The position numbers and the translations under genes were made by a program. A stretch of DNA of 64,000 nt from Actinomadura atramentaria DSM 43919 (lineage in GTDB: Bacteria; Actinomycetota; Actinomycetes; Streptosporangiales; Streptosporangiaceae). Numbering within the stretch: position 1 is the stretch's first letter; each line of letters opens with the position of its first letter. Positions 27,039-36,966 of this stretch are shown here, one piece after another. The DNA lies in the NCBI RefSeq assembly GCF_000381885.1, contig NZ_KB907209.1:1-64000 (forward strand), given 5' to 3'. The notes below the pieces were generated by a model that saw nothing but the letters and a program-made list of their open reading frames with translations, ran no database searches and had not been told where the DNA came from.

Positions 27039-27887
27039 ATGGGATGGCCGGGGGCCGAGCTGGGCGACGAGGAACTGGACGTCGCGTACAACGTCCAGCG
27101 CAAGGCGGGTCCGGAGCTGTTCGCGCGGCACATCGCGGCCTACCGGGAGCTGTCGGCGGCGGCGACGGACGGGCTGCCGGGCTTCCCCGGCGTCCGCTAC
27201 GACGAGCGCAGCGGAGAACTGCTCGACGTGTGGGGCGCGGTGCCCGGCGAGACGCGGCCGGTGTTCGTGTTCCTGCACGGCGGGTACTGGCGCGCGCTGT
27301 CACGGCACGACTCGGCGTTCATGGCGCGGACGCTGCACGAACACGGCATCGCGACCGTCGTCCCCGACTACACGCTCGCGCCCGCCGCGACGCTGGAGGA
27401 GATCGTCCGGCAGGTCCGCGCGGCGGTCGCGTGGGTCCACCGGAACGGCCGCGCGCACGGCCTCGACCCGGACCGGATCGTCGTCGGCGGCAGCTCGGCG
27501 GGCGGCCACCTGACCGGGATGACGATGGTGGACGGCTGGCAGGACGCGTTCGGCGTGCCCGCCGACGCCGTCAAGGCCGCGCTGCCGTTCAGCGGCCTGT
27601 TCGACCTGCGGCCGATGACGCGCCTCTACGTCAACGAGTGGCTGGACCTCGACGAGCCGCGCGCGGCGGCGCTGAGCCCGCTGCTGCTGCCCGCCGCGCG
27701 CCGCGTCCCGGCCGTCGTCGCGGTCGCCGAGCACGACGGGACGGGCTTCCTCGACCAGGCCGGGCGCTTCGCCGCGCACTGGGGCGCGGACACGCTCGTC
27801 GTCCCCGGCCGCGACCACTACGACGTCGTCCTGGACCTCGCGGACCCCGAATCGGCCGCCGCGAAGGCGCTGTTCGCGCTGTTCTAG
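27039..27887 (+). CDS. Alpha/beta hydrolase, kynurenine formamidase-like
   Basis: A 282-residue alpha/beta hydrolase. HGGYW (80-84) is the oxyanion-region motif typical of arylformamidases, and the nucleophile lies in GSSAGGHL (Ser 153). The acid and His are probably in AEHDG and GRDHYDV. Kynurenine formamidase releases formate from N-formylkynurenine. The match to the nearby 3-hydroxyanthranilate operon is striking, but the connecting enzymes (kynurenine 3-monooxygenase and kynureninase) are not in this window, so another aryl-formamide or ester could be the substrate. It is convergent with the LysR gene. Confidence 0.75.
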   Translation: MGWPGAELGDEELDVAYNVQRKAGPELFARHIAAYRELSAAATDGLPGFPGVRYDERSGELLDVWGAVPGETRPVFVFLHGGYWRALSRHDSAFMARTLHEHGIATVVPDYTLAPAATLEEIVRQVRAAVAWVHRNGRAHGLDPDRIVVGGSSAGGHLTGMTMVDGWQDAFGVPADAVKAALPFSGLFDLRPMTRLYVNEWLDLDEPRAAALSPLLLPAARRVPAVVAVAEHDGTGFLDQAGRFAAHWGADTLVVPGRDHYDVVLDLADPESAAAKALFALF

Positions 27888-27890
27888 CGC

Positions 27891-28811
27891 TCAGTCGCCC
27901 AGCTCGGCGGCGCATTCGCGCAGGTGGTCCAGCATGATCCGGGCCGCCGGGGTCAGCGGGCGGCGCGCGGGCAGCGTCACGCCGATCTGGTGGCGGACGG
28001 CCGCCAGCTCGACGGGCAGCGCCGCGATCTCCGGATCGGCGGCGGTCACCAGCTCCGGCAGCGCCGCGATCATGTCCGTCTCCCGGACGAGCCGCCGCAC
28101 GGTCAGCACCGACGTGCATTCGACCAGGTCCTCCGGCAGCGGCACCCCCGAGGACGCGAACGCCTGCTCCAGCTCCCAGCGCAGCGCCGTCTGCTTCAGC
28201 GGCAGCACCCACGGGTAGCCGAGCAGGTCCGCCAGCGACGCCGCCGACGCCGCCGGGTGCCCGCGCCGCGCCACCAGCCGCACCGGCTCGCCGTACAGGG
28301 TGATCTGGCGGAGCGCGCGGCCGTCCTCGATCGGGTTGAGCCGCCCGACGATCAGGTCGATCTCGCCGTCCAGCAGCCGGGGGACCTGCGTGTCGAACGT
28401 CGCCTCCCGCACGACGACGGTGATGCCGGGCCGCTCCCGCTTGAGCGCGGCGATGGCGCGGGGGAGCAGCACGTTGGACCCGGCCAGCAGCGTCCCGACC
28501 GTGACGGTGCCGACCGCGCCGTCCGCGAGCCCGGCGATGCGCTCCCCGGCGCGGCGCAGCTCGGCCTGCACGGCGCGGGCGTGCTCGATGAACACCTCGC
28601 CGAACAGGGTGGGCGTGACGCCGCGCGCGCCGCGCGTGAACAGCTCGACGCCGAGCGCCCGCTCGGCCTCGCGCAGGCTGCGCGTGACGGCGGGCTGCGC
28701 CAGGTGCAGCGCCTCGGCGGCGCGCAGGACGCTGCCGTGGTCGGCAATGGCGGTCACCAGGACCAGGTGCCGCAGCTTGACGCGGCCGCTGAGCAGGTCG
28801 GTCTCTCGCAA
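27891..28811 (-). CDS. LysR family transcriptional regulator
   Basis: A 306-residue LysR regulator. The N-terminal HTH ([40 protein letters not shown], split here into its helices) precedes a type-2 periplasmic-binding-like effector domain, as in CbbR and GbpR relatives. The start is a TTG at 28811, fixed by GGAGG four bases upstream; no ATG or GTG is near. It is divergent from the aminomuconate-type dehydrogenase gene, the classic layout for a LysR activator of an adjacent catabolic operon. Confidence 0.9.
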   Translation of the reverse strand: MRETDLLSGRVKLRHLVLVTAIADHGSVLRAAEALHLAQPAVTRSLREAERALGVELFTRGARGVTPTLFGEVFIEHARAVQAELRRAGERIAGLADGAVGTVTVGTLLAGSNVLLPRAIAALKRERPGITVVVREATFDTQVPRLLDGEIDLIVGRLNPIEDGRALRQITLYGEPVRLVARRGHPAASAASLADLLGYPWVLPLKQTALRWELEQAFASSGVPLPEDLVECTSVLTVRRLVRETDMIAALPELVTAADPEIAALPVELAAVRHQIGVTLPARRPLTPAARIMLDHLRECAAELGD

Positions 28812-28938
28812 TGTCCCTCCGCACCGGAAGATATGACGGTCTCGGTATGTCCGATCCTACAAACAGTATTAGACAGGCATATCCCGCTGGCGCATCATCG
28901 GTTCCAGGCCAACGAGGGACGAGGGGAAGGAGCCGCCC
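28812..28938. promoter_or_regulatory. Divergent LysR/catabolic operon promoter region
   Basis: 127 bases between the two divergent start codons. An AT-richer stretch (28829-28885) holds an imperfect dyad, ATA (28831) and TAT (28846), followed by a TATTAGACAGGCATAT run. This is the expected place for LysR binding and the operon promoter; the exact elements are not resolved. Confidence 0.45.
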
Positions 28939-30372
28939 ATGCGAGCGGAACACTACGTCGGCGGGGTCTTCCGCGCGGACGGGCCGGAGTTCCCCCTGCT
29001 CAGCCCGGTGGACGGCGGCCAGGTCGGGACGGTCCCCGAGGCGGGCCGCGCGACCGTGGACGAGGCCGTCGCCGCCGCCCGCGCCGCCCTCGACGGCGCG
29101 TGGGGCGCCGCCTCGCCGCAGGACCGCGCCGCCGCGCTCCGCCGCGTCGCGGACGGCATCGACCGCCGCTTCGACGAGTTCGTCGACGCCGAGGTCGCCG
29201 ACACCGGCAAGCCCCGCGACCTCGCCGCCACCGTCGACATCCCGCGCGCCGCCGGGAACTTCCGCGCCTACGCCGACCTGCTGTACGGGCAGGCCGAGCA
29301 GGCGTACGCCACCGCCGTCCCCGCGTGGAGCGGCGGCGGGCAGGCGCTGAACTACACGGTCCGCCGCCCGCTCGGCGTCGTCGCCGTCATCTCCCCGTGG
29401 AACCTGCCGCTGCTCCTGCTGACGTGGAAGGTCGCGCCCGCGCTCGCCGCCGGGAACACCGTCGTGGCCAAGCCGTCCGAGGAGACGCCGTCCACCGCGA
29501 CGCTCCTCGCCCGCGTCATCGACGAGGCCGGGCTGCCCGCCGGGGCGTTCAACCTCGTCCACGGGCACGGCGCGGACGCGGCCGGGGCGTTCCTCACCGA
29601 GCACCCCGGCGTGTCGGCCATCGCGTTCACCGGCGAGTCCGCGACGGGCGCGTCCATCATGCGGACCGCCGCGAAGCACGTCACGCCCGTCTCGTTCGAG
29701 CTGGGCGGCAAGAACCCCGCGCTCGTCTTCGCCGACGCCGACCTGGACGCCGCCGTGGACGGGACCGTCGCGTCGTCGTTCACCCACTCCGGGCAGATCT
29801 GCCTCTGCACCGAGCGCGTCTACGTCGAGCGCCCGGTGTTCGACGCGTTCGTCGCGCGGCTCGGGGAGCGGGCGCGCGCCCTGCGCGACTACGGCCCGAT
29901 GATCTCCGCCGGGCACCGCGACAAGGTCCTGTCCTACTACCGGCTCGCCCGGGAGGAAGGCGCGACGGTCGTCGCGGGCGGCGGCGTCCCGGAGTTCGGC
30001 GACGCGCGCGACGGCGGCTACTACGTCGAGCCGACCGTGCTGACCGGCCTGCCGAACACCGCCCGGACCGTCCGCGAGGAGATCTTCGGCCCCGTCTGCC
30101 ACGTCGCGCCGTTCGACACCGAGGACGAGGCGCTGCGGCTCGCCAACGACAGCCCCTACGGGCTCGCCGCGACCGTCTGGACCCGCGACGTGTCGCGCGC
30201 CCACCGCGTCGCGCCGCGCGTCGAGGCCGGGATCGTCTGGGTCAACGGCTGGAACATCCGCGACCTGCGGACCCCGTTCGGCGGCGTCAAGGCCTCCGGC
30301 ATCGGCCGCGAGGGCGGGCAGCACTCGCTGGACTTCTTCTCCGAACCCGTCAACGTCTGCGTCAACCTCTGA
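28939..30372 (+). CDS. 2-aminomuconate/2-hydroxymuconate semialdehyde dehydrogenase
   Basis: A 477-residue NAD-dependent aldehyde dehydrogenase. Active-site residues are Asn 155 (SPWNLP), Glu 254 (FELGGKN) and Cys 288 (GQIC). The closing [15 protein letters not shown] and [13 protein letters not shown] segments fit the hydroxy/aminomuconate semialdehyde group. In the 3-hydroxyanthranilate pathway it would oxidise 2-aminomuconate semialdehyde to 2-aminomuconate. Around residue 317 the chain goes straight from ERARALR to DYGPMIS, without the roughly ten-residue VGDPxDPxT segment usual there. It is the first gene of the operon, divergent from the LysR gene. Confidence 0.85.
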   Translation: MRAEHYVGGVFRADGPEFPLLSPVDGGQVGTVPEAGRATVDEAVAAARAALDGAWGAASPQDRAAALRRVADGIDRRFDEFVDAEVADTGKPRDLAATVDIPRAAGNFRAYADLLYGQAEQAYATAVPAWSGGGQALNYTVRRPLGVVAVISPWNLPLLLLTWKVAPALAAGNTVVAKPSEETPSTATLLARVIDEAGLPAGAFNLVHGHGADAAGAFLTEHPGVSAIAFTGESATGASIMRTAAKHVTPVSFELGGKNPALVFADADLDAAVDGTVASSFTHSGQICLCTERVYVERPVFDAFVARLGERARALRDYGPMISAGHRDKVLSYYRLAREEGATVVAGGGVPEFGDARDGGYYVEPTVLTGLPNTARTVREEIFGPVCHVAPFDTEDEALRLANDSPYGLAATVWTRDVSRAHRVAPRVEAGIVWVNGWNIRDLRTPFGGVKASGIGREGGQHSLDFFSEPVNVCVNL

Positions 30373-30380
30373 GGACCGCC

Positions 30381-31205
30381 GTGACATCCGAACCGCCCAC
30401 CGCGCAGGCCATCGAGGACGCCGCCGCCGCGCTGCGCACCGCGCAGGAGACCGGCGTCCCGTGCGACCCGGTGCGCGCCGCGATCACCACGCTCGACGCG
30501 GCCTACGCCGTGCAGCGCGCCAACACCGACCGGTGGACCGCCGAGGGCCGCCGGATCAGCGGGCGCAAGATCGGCCTGACGTCCGCCGCCGTCCAGCGCC
30601 AGCTCGGCGTCGACAGCCCCGACTTCGGGACGCTGTTCGCCGACATGGCCGTCCCGGACGGCGCGGAGATCCCCGCCGGGGCCGTCCTCCAGCCCAAGGC
30701 CGAGGCCGAGGTCGCGCTCGTCCTGGACCGCGACCTGACCGCCGAGCGCAACACCGTCGCGGACCTGATCCGCGCGACCGCGTTCGCGCTGCCCGCGATC
30801 GAGGTCGTCGGCAGCCGCGTCCGCGACTGGGACATCACGCTCGCCGACACCGTCGCGGACAACGCGTCCTGCGGGCTGTACGTCCTCGGGAACCGGCCCG
30901 TCGCGCTCGCGGACGTCGACCTGCGCGGCTGCGGCATGGTCCTGGAGCGGCGCGGCGAGCAGGTCTCGACCGGCGCGGGCGTCGCCTGCCTCGGCCACCC
31001 GCTGCACGCCGCGCTCTGGCTCGCGGACACGCTCGCCGCGCTCGGCACGCCGCTGCGCGCGGGCGACACCGTGCTGACCGGCGCGCTCGGCCCGATGGTC
31101 GAGGTCGCGCCCGGCGACGTGCTGGAGGCGCGGATCGAGGGGCTGGGCGACGTCCGCGCCGCGTTCGCGCCCGTGCTGGAGCCCAAGCAGAAGGAGGACG
31201 CGTGA
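30381..31205 (+). CDS. 2-oxopent-4-enoate (2-hydroxypenta-2,4-dienoate) hydratase
   Basis: A 274-residue member of the hydratase/decarboxylase family. Family elements: [29 protein letters not shown], then [10 protein letters not shown], then [11 protein letters not shown]. It hydrates the dienoate to 4-hydroxy-2-oxovalerate. It starts with GTG 30381 after GAGGA, eight bases downstream of the dehydrogenase stop, and its own stop overlaps the next gene. It is paired with its paralogue, the decarboxylase; these two often form a complex. Confidence 0.85.
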   Translation: MTSEPPTAQAIEDAAAALRTAQETGVPCDPVRAAITTLDAAYAVQRANTDRWTAEGRRISGRKIGLTSAAVQRQLGVDSPDFGTLFADMAVPDGAEIPAGAVLQPKAEAEVALVLDRDLTAERNTVADLIRATAFALPAIEVVGSRVRDWDITLADTVADNASCGLYVLGNRPVALADVDLRGCGMVLERRGEQVSTGAGVACLGHPLHAALWLADTLAALGTPLRAGDTVLTGALGPMVEVAPGDVLEARIEGLGDVRAAFAPVLEPKQKEDA

Positions 31206-31941
31206 CCGTCGAACAGCTCGCCGCCACCCTGGACGACGCGCGCCGGAACGCGCGCCCCATCGGCCGCCTCACCGACGCCGCCGACCTCGACGTCGCCACC
31301 GCCTACGAGGTCCAGCGCGCCGCCGTCAAGCGGCGCGAGGCGCGCGGGGAACGGCTCACCGGCGTCAAGATGGGCTTCACCAGCCGCGCGAAGATGGTCC
31401 AGATGGGTGTGGACGACGTCATCTGGGGGCTGCTCACCGACGCCATGCACGTCGGGGCCGACCTGGACGCCTCCGGCCTCATCCACCCCCGCGTCGAACC
31501 CGAGATCGCCTACCTCATCGGCCGCGAGGTCGCCTCGCCCGCCGACGTCGAGTCCGCCGTCGCGGGCGTCGCCGTCGGATTCGAGGTCCTGGACTCCCGC
31601 TACGAGGGCTTCTCGTTCGCGCTGCCCGACGTCATCGCGGACAACGCGTCCGCCGCCGGGTACGGGTTCGGGGCCTGGCACGCGCCCCGCGACCTCGCCA
31701 ACGTCGGCCTGCTGATGGAGATCGACGGGCGCGTGGTGCAGGCCGGTTCGTCCGGCGCGATCCTCGGCGACCCCGTCCGGTCGCTGCGCGCCGCCGCGCG
31801 GCTCGCCGCCGCCGCCGGGATCGCGCTCCAGCCCGGCTGGATCGTCCTGGCGGGCGCGGCCACCGCCGCCGTCCCGCTGCCGCGCGGCGCGCACGTCCGC
31901 GTCACCGGCTCGGGCCTCGGCGCGGCGGAGGTGACGACCCG

Positions 31942-31945
<4 letters not shown>
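31202..31945 (+). CDS. 4-oxalocrotonate decarboxylase
   Basis: A 247-residue paralogue of the preceding hydratase. Decarboxylase-type features include [29 protein letters not shown] and [12 protein letters not shown] with the Glu-x-Glu metal pair. It converts 2-oxohex-3-enedioate (4-oxalocrotonate) to 2-hydroxypentadienoate and CO2. The GTG at 31202 overlaps the hydratase stop (GTGA), supporting stoichiometric synthesis of a hydratase-decarboxylase complex. Confidence 0.85.
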
Positions 31946-32950
<1,005 letters not shown>

Positions 32951-32970
32951 CGCGCGTCCAGGAGACTCCC

Positions 32971-33987
32971 TTGACAGTCATCGACGTCCACGCGCACGTC
33001 TTCCCCCGGCTCGGCCGGGCCGGGGGCCGGATGATCGCCGACGCCGGCGAGCCGTGGCTGCGCGTCCACCGCGACGGCACCGGCATGATGATGAGCGGCG
33101 ACGAGGAGTACCGGCCCGTCGACCAGGGCCTGTGGGACCCGGCCCGCCGCGTCGCGGACATGGACGCCGCGGGCGTCGACGTCCAGGCCGTCTCGTCCAC
33201 GCCGCTGATGTTCGGCTACGGCGCCGAGGCCGCCCGCGCCGCCGACTGGTGCGACCTCGTCAACGACCGCATCCTCGACTACTGCGCGCAGGCCCCCGAC
33301 CGGCTGCTGCCGCTGTGCCAGGTGCCGCTGCAGGACACCGAGCTGGCGTGCGCCGCCGCGACCCGCGCCGCCGCGGCCGGGCACCGGGGCGTCCACATCG
33401 GCAACCACGTCGGCGACCGCAACATGGACGATCCAGGCATCCTGGCGTTCCTCGCGCACTGCGCGGACCTCGGCCTGCCCGTCCTCGCCCATCCGTGGGA
33501 CATGCTCGGCGCGGACCGGATGCGCGGCCACATGCTCCCGTGGCTGTCGGGGATGCCCGCCGAGACGCAGCTCAGCATCCTGTCGATGATGCTGTCCGGC
33601 GCGTTCGAGCGCGTCCCGGAGTCGCTGCGGCTGTGCTTCTGCCACGGCGGCGGGTCGTTCGCGTTCCTGCTCGGCCGCGCCGACAACGCCTGGCGCAACC
33701 GCGACATCGTCCGCGCCGACTCGCCCGTCCCGCCCTCGGAGTACGTCAAGCGGTTCCACGTCGACTCGGCCGTGTTCGACGGGCGCGCGCTGCGGCTGCT
33801 CGTGGACGTCATGGGCGTCGACCGCGTCATGCTCGGCACCGACTACCCGTTCCCGCTCGGCGAGCAGGACCCCGGCTCGGTCGTCCGGGCCTGCCCGGGG
33901 CTGTCGGGGGACGAGCGGGCCCGCATCCTCGGCGGGAACGCGGCCGCGTTCTTCGCCCCGGCGGACGCGGGCGTCGCCGCCGTCTGA
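32971..33987 (+). CDS. nbaD: 2-amino-3-carboxymuconate-6-semialdehyde decarboxylase (ACMSD)
   Basis: A 338-residue amidohydrolase-family decarboxylase. Zinc ligands are His 7 and His 9 (DVHAHVFP), His 174 (AHPWDM) and Asp 291 (GTDYPFPLG), with a further His at 225 (CFCHGGG). The spacing is almost identical to human ACMSD. It decarboxylates ACMS to 2-aminomuconate semialdehyde, the substrate of the operon's dehydrogenase. The start is a TTG at 32971 with AGGAG seven bases upstream; no better start precedes the essential HxH motif. It is the last gene before a strong hairpin. Confidence 0.93.
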   Translation: MTVIDVHAHVFPRLGRAGGRMIADAGEPWLRVHRDGTGMMMSGDEEYRPVDQGLWDPARRVADMDAAGVDVQAVSSTPLMFGYGAEAARAADWCDLVNDRILDYCAQAPDRLLPLCQVPLQDTELACAAATRAAAAGHRGVHIGNHVGDRNMDDPGILAFLAHCADLGLPVLAHPWDMLGADRMRGHMLPWLSGMPAETQLSILSMMLSGAFERVPESLRLCFCHGGGSFAFLLGRADNAWRNRDIVRADSPVPPSEYVKRFHVDSAVFDGRALRLLVDVMGVDRVMLGTDYPFPLGEQDPGSVVRACPGLSGDERARILGGNAAAFFAPADAGVAAV

Positions 33988-33989
33988 GG

Positions 33990-34024
33990 CCGCGCGGCCG
34001 TCCCTCGGGGGGACGGCCGCGCGG
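33990..34024. terminator. Bidirectional terminator hairpin
   Basis: A perfect 15-bp stem (33990-34004 with 34010-34024) and a 5-base loop, starting two bases after the ACMSD stop and ending just before the convergent YVTN gene. Confidence 0.85.
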
Positions 34025-34029
34025 TCGCG

Positions 34030-35151
34030 TCACGGGTTCTTCGCGAACGCGATGGCGAGCGGCGCGGAGTTCAGCGTCGCGCTGGCCGTCCCGCCCCGGA
34101 TCGTCGCGGTGACCCGGTCGGACTCGGTGCCGATCACCGACACCGTGCCGGTCATCGTGTTGCCGACCCAGACCTCCGTGCCGTCCGGCGACGCGGCGGC
34201 GGACGCGGGCAGGCGGCCGACGCGGACGTCCTTCAGGTGCCTGCGGGACGCCGCGTCGTACACGCCCACCGAGTCGGCGTTCATGTTCGTGACGTAGACC
34301 TTCCTACCGTCCGGCGTGACGGCGACCGCCCACGGCTCCGCGCCGCCGGTGATCGTCCCGGCGACCGTGTTCTTGCGGGCGTTGACGACCCAGACGCGGT
34401 TCGCGTCCGGCTCGGTGGCGAACAGGCGCGCGCCGTCGCGGCTGATGGCGAGGCTCTGCGCGGTCGTGATCTTCGGAATCCGCGCGGTGACCCTGCCCTT
34501 CGCCGTGTCGATGACGGACACGCCCTTCGCCGTGGCGACGTAGGCGCGGCGGCCGTCCGGCGCGAACACGACCCGGCGCGGGGCCGAACCCACGTCGATC
34601 TTGTGGACGACCCGGTCGGAGGCGGTGTCGATCACCGCGACCGAGCGCGAGCCGCCGGGGCCCGTGTCGCCGCCGGTGACCGCCGCGTACGCCTGCCGGC
34701 CGTCCGGCGCGACCGCGACGTCGCGCGGGTACGCGCCGACGACGATCGCGCGGCTCGCGCCCGTCGCGGTGTCCACGGCCGTGACCTGGTACTGGCCGGT
34801 CACCGCGACGTAGAGGCGGCGCGCGTCCGGCGTCACCGCGACGCCCTCGGCCGTGTCGGCGCGGACGCTCGTCGAGACGATCGTGTGCGTGACCGCGTCC
34901 ACCCGCGCGATCCGGCCGCTGCCCGCCAGCGCGACGTACGCCGAGTAGCCCGGGCCCGTCCGCGTCTGGCTGCGCAGGCCCGGGGACGCGCCCGGCGACG
35001 GCGTCCACGACGGCGCGCCCGGCGGGACGCCCTGCTCGGTGTCGGCGGCGTCGGGATCGTCCCCGCTCCCCAGCGCCGACGCCGCGACCGGTGCGGCCAG
35101 CACCGCCGCGGCGGCGATCCCGCCCGCGGCCAGCTTGAATCCTCGCGTCAT
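34030..35151 (-). CDS. Secreted YVTN-type beta-propeller protein
   Basis: A 373-residue exported protein. The signal region (about residues 1-27, ending ASALG) and a Pro/Ser-rich spacer precede seven propeller blades of about 40 residues. The repeats show the pattern TPDGRKVYVTN, with variants TPDARRLYVAV, APDGRRAYVAT and SPDGTEVWVGN. YVTN propellers usually mediate extracellular or surface interactions; no catalytic site is visible. GGAGAG precedes the ATG. It lies 16 bases downstream of the phosphoesterase gene end, on the same strand reversed, so the two may be co-transcribed. Confidence 0.85.
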   Translation of the reverse strand: MTRGFKLAAGGIAAAAVLAAPVAASALGSGDDPDAADTEQGVPPGAPSWTPSPGASPGLRSQTRTGPGYSAYVALAGSGRIARVDAVTHTIVSTSVRADTAEGVAVTPDARRLYVAVTGQYQVTAVDTATGASRAIVVGAYPRDVAVAPDGRQAYAAVTGGDTGPGGSRSVAVIDTASDRVVHKIDVGSAPRRVVFAPDGRRAYVATAKGVSVIDTAKGRVTARIPKITTAQSLAISRDGARLFATEPDANRVWVVNARKNTVAGTITGGAEPWAVAVTPDGRKVYVTNMNADSVGVYDAASRRHLKDVRVGRLPASAAASPDGTEVWVGNTMTGTVSVIGTESDRVTATIRGGTASATLNSAPLAIAFAKNP

Positions 35152-35167
35152 GGTCTCTCCTCGCGGC

Positions 35168-36619
35168 TCAGCGGCGCGGGCGCGGCCGGGAGCCGCGCTC
35201 CTGGACGGGCTTCTTCTGGGCGGCCCCGGCCCCCGGCAGCGGCGGCGCGGGCAGGCCGGTGACGTTCGAGACCGCCTTGGCCAGCGGCTTCTTGGTGTTC
35301 GGGAGCTTGGGGAACCGCTGCCTGCTCGGCGCGAAGCCGAACGCGGACGTCAGGTCGCCGAACGTCCGCCGCCGCCACCGCGTGAGGTTCGGGACGGTCA
35401 CACCGGTGACCTTCTCCAAGAACTGGAGCGGGGACGTGTGGTCGAAGTTCTCGCCGGCGATCCAGCCGCCCTGAGTCCACGGCGACACGAGCACGCACGG
35501 CACGCGGAAACCGCCGCCGATCGGCAGGCCGCCCACGAACTCGCCGGGCGTCCCGGCGGGCGGCGTCGGCGGCGGGACGTGGTCGAACAGGCCGTCGTTC
35601 TCGTCGTAGTTGAGGATGAAGACGGTCTTCTCCCACACGTCGCGGTTCGACGCGATGGCGTCGATCTTGCTCGCGATGAAGTCCGCGCCCGCGGCGGGCG
35701 TGTAGTTCGGATGCTCCGACTGGTAGCTCGTCGGAATGATCCAGGAGACGGTCGGCAGTTTTCCGTGCTTCGCGTCGTACTCGAACTGGCCGGACGAATA
35801 CGTCCGCAGGCCGTTCTTGTAGAGCGGCGAACTCGTCGGCGCGTCCTGGAACGCCTTGAACGGCTCCAGCACATTGCAACCGTAGTTGTCGACCTCCTGG
35901 TAGACCTTCCAGCTCACGCCCTTCTCGGTCAGCGCCTCCGGATAGGTCTTCCACGTGTACGGCGTCGGATCGACGTTCCCGGTGATGGGGCCGCCGTGCT
36001 CGCCGGACGGGTCGATGCTCGCGCTCATCAGGTACAGCCGGTTCGGCCACGTCGGGCCGAGCACCGAGCAGTGGTAGTGGTCGCAGACCGTGAACTGCTC
36101 GGCCAGCGCGAAATGGAACGGGATGTCCTCGCGCGTGTAGTAGCCCATCACGTACGGCGCTTTCGCGGCCCCGTCGGCGGCGCGGTGCGCGAGCATCCAG
36201 TTGTCCATCCGGCCGCCGTTCCACGCGTCGTGCTGGACGCTCCACGCGTGGCTGGTGGACGGGATCGCCTGGGCGTTGCTCTTGTTCGTGTCGAGGTGGA
36301 ACGGCAGCGTGTACCCCGCCGGATTCGCGGGATCGGGCTGGTAGAAGACCGAACGGCCGGTGCCGAGCGTCACCGCGTCCGGATCGGAGAACCCGGCGAC
36401 GCCGGGCATCGTCCCGAAGTAGTGGTCGAAACTGCGGTTCTCCTGCATGAGGATCACCACGTGCTCGACGTCGCCGAGGCGGCCGGAACCGCGGGCGGGG
36501 CCGGAGGCTAAGGCGCGCCGCACATGGGGCGGCAGGAATTCGGCGGCGAACGACGCGGCCGCGGCGGTCCCGGCCGCCGTCAGCAGCCGCCGCCGGGTCA
36601 GGTGCGCGGAGTCGGGCAT
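35168..36619 (-). CDS. Tat-exported phosphoesterase (phospholipase C/acid phosphatase family)
   Basis: A 483-residue phosphoesterase-family protein. A twin-arginine signal (TRRRLLTAAGTAAAASF, from about residue 7) precedes the catalytic domain beginning EHVVILMQENRSFDHYFGTM, the family's metal/phosphate motif. Later segments such as VFILNYDENDGLFDHVPPP fit non-haemolytic phospholipase C and related acid phosphatases. Start: ATG 36619 with GGGAG eight bases before it. The longer ORF to 36793 is not favoured. It acts outside the membrane, probably in phosphate scavenging or lipid turnover. Confidence 0.9.
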   Translation of the reverse strand: MPDSAHLTRRRLLTAAGTAAAASFAAEFLPPHVRRALASGPARGSGRLGDVEHVVILMQENRSFDHYFGTMPGVAGFSDPDAVTLGTGRSVFYQPDPANPAGYTLPFHLDTNKSNAQAIPSTSHAWSVQHDAWNGGRMDNWMLAHRAADGAAKAPYVMGYYTREDIPFHFALAEQFTVCDHYHCSVLGPTWPNRLYLMSASIDPSGEHGGPITGNVDPTPYTWKTYPEALTEKGVSWKVYQEVDNYGCNVLEPFKAFQDAPTSSPLYKNGLRTYSSGQFEYDAKHGKLPTVSWIIPTSYQSEHPNYTPAAGADFIASKIDAIASNRDVWEKTVFILNYDENDGLFDHVPPPTPPAGTPGEFVGGLPIGGGFRVPCVLVSPWTQGGWIAGENFDHTSPLQFLEKVTGVTVPNLTRWRRRTFGDLTSAFGFAPSRQRFPKLPNTKKPLAKAVSNVTGLPAPPLPGAGAAQKKPVQERGSRPRPRR

Positions 36620-36966
36620 CGGTCGTGCTCCCATCTGTGGAGGGACGCGGGGGAACCCGACTGCCGACGATGAACGCCCCGGCCCGACACCTGCGGGACG
36701 GGGCGTGAACAGGAGGCGAACCCACGCCTGACGAGCGCTCCGTGACAGGCGGGTCACGCGTCGTCCCCACTCTAGGGACGCGCCGCGTCCCACCAGGTCA
36801 GCGACACCGAAACCAACGACAAAGCCTCACACCCGCCCCGCCGGACCGCCACGGCCCGTCCGATGCCGTCCAACCCCGGCGCTCACGCGCCCCCGCGGCC
36901 CGACGATTGTCCGGAGCGGGGTCGCGCCTCCAAGCCGACGCCGCGGGCGACGTCCGGCCCGGCCGC
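36620..36966. other. Non-coding gap upstream of the phosphoesterase gene
   Basis: No gene is supported. The only structure seen is a perfect inverted repeat, GGGACGCG-C-CGCGTCCC at 36775-36791, which may be a hairpin or a protein-binding palindrome in the phosphoesterase upstream region. Confidence 0.5.

Noticed and set aside
24285..27278. A 997-codon minus-strand frame
   Set aside because: It is a GC-driven shadow of the permease-ATPase fusion; the translation is repetitive Arg/Pro/Ala without motifs.
36775..36791. Short perfect palindrome as a terminator
   Set aside because: It lies 176 bases beyond the nearest upstream gene end, with only one base at the centre and no T-run, so a terminator call is not supported.
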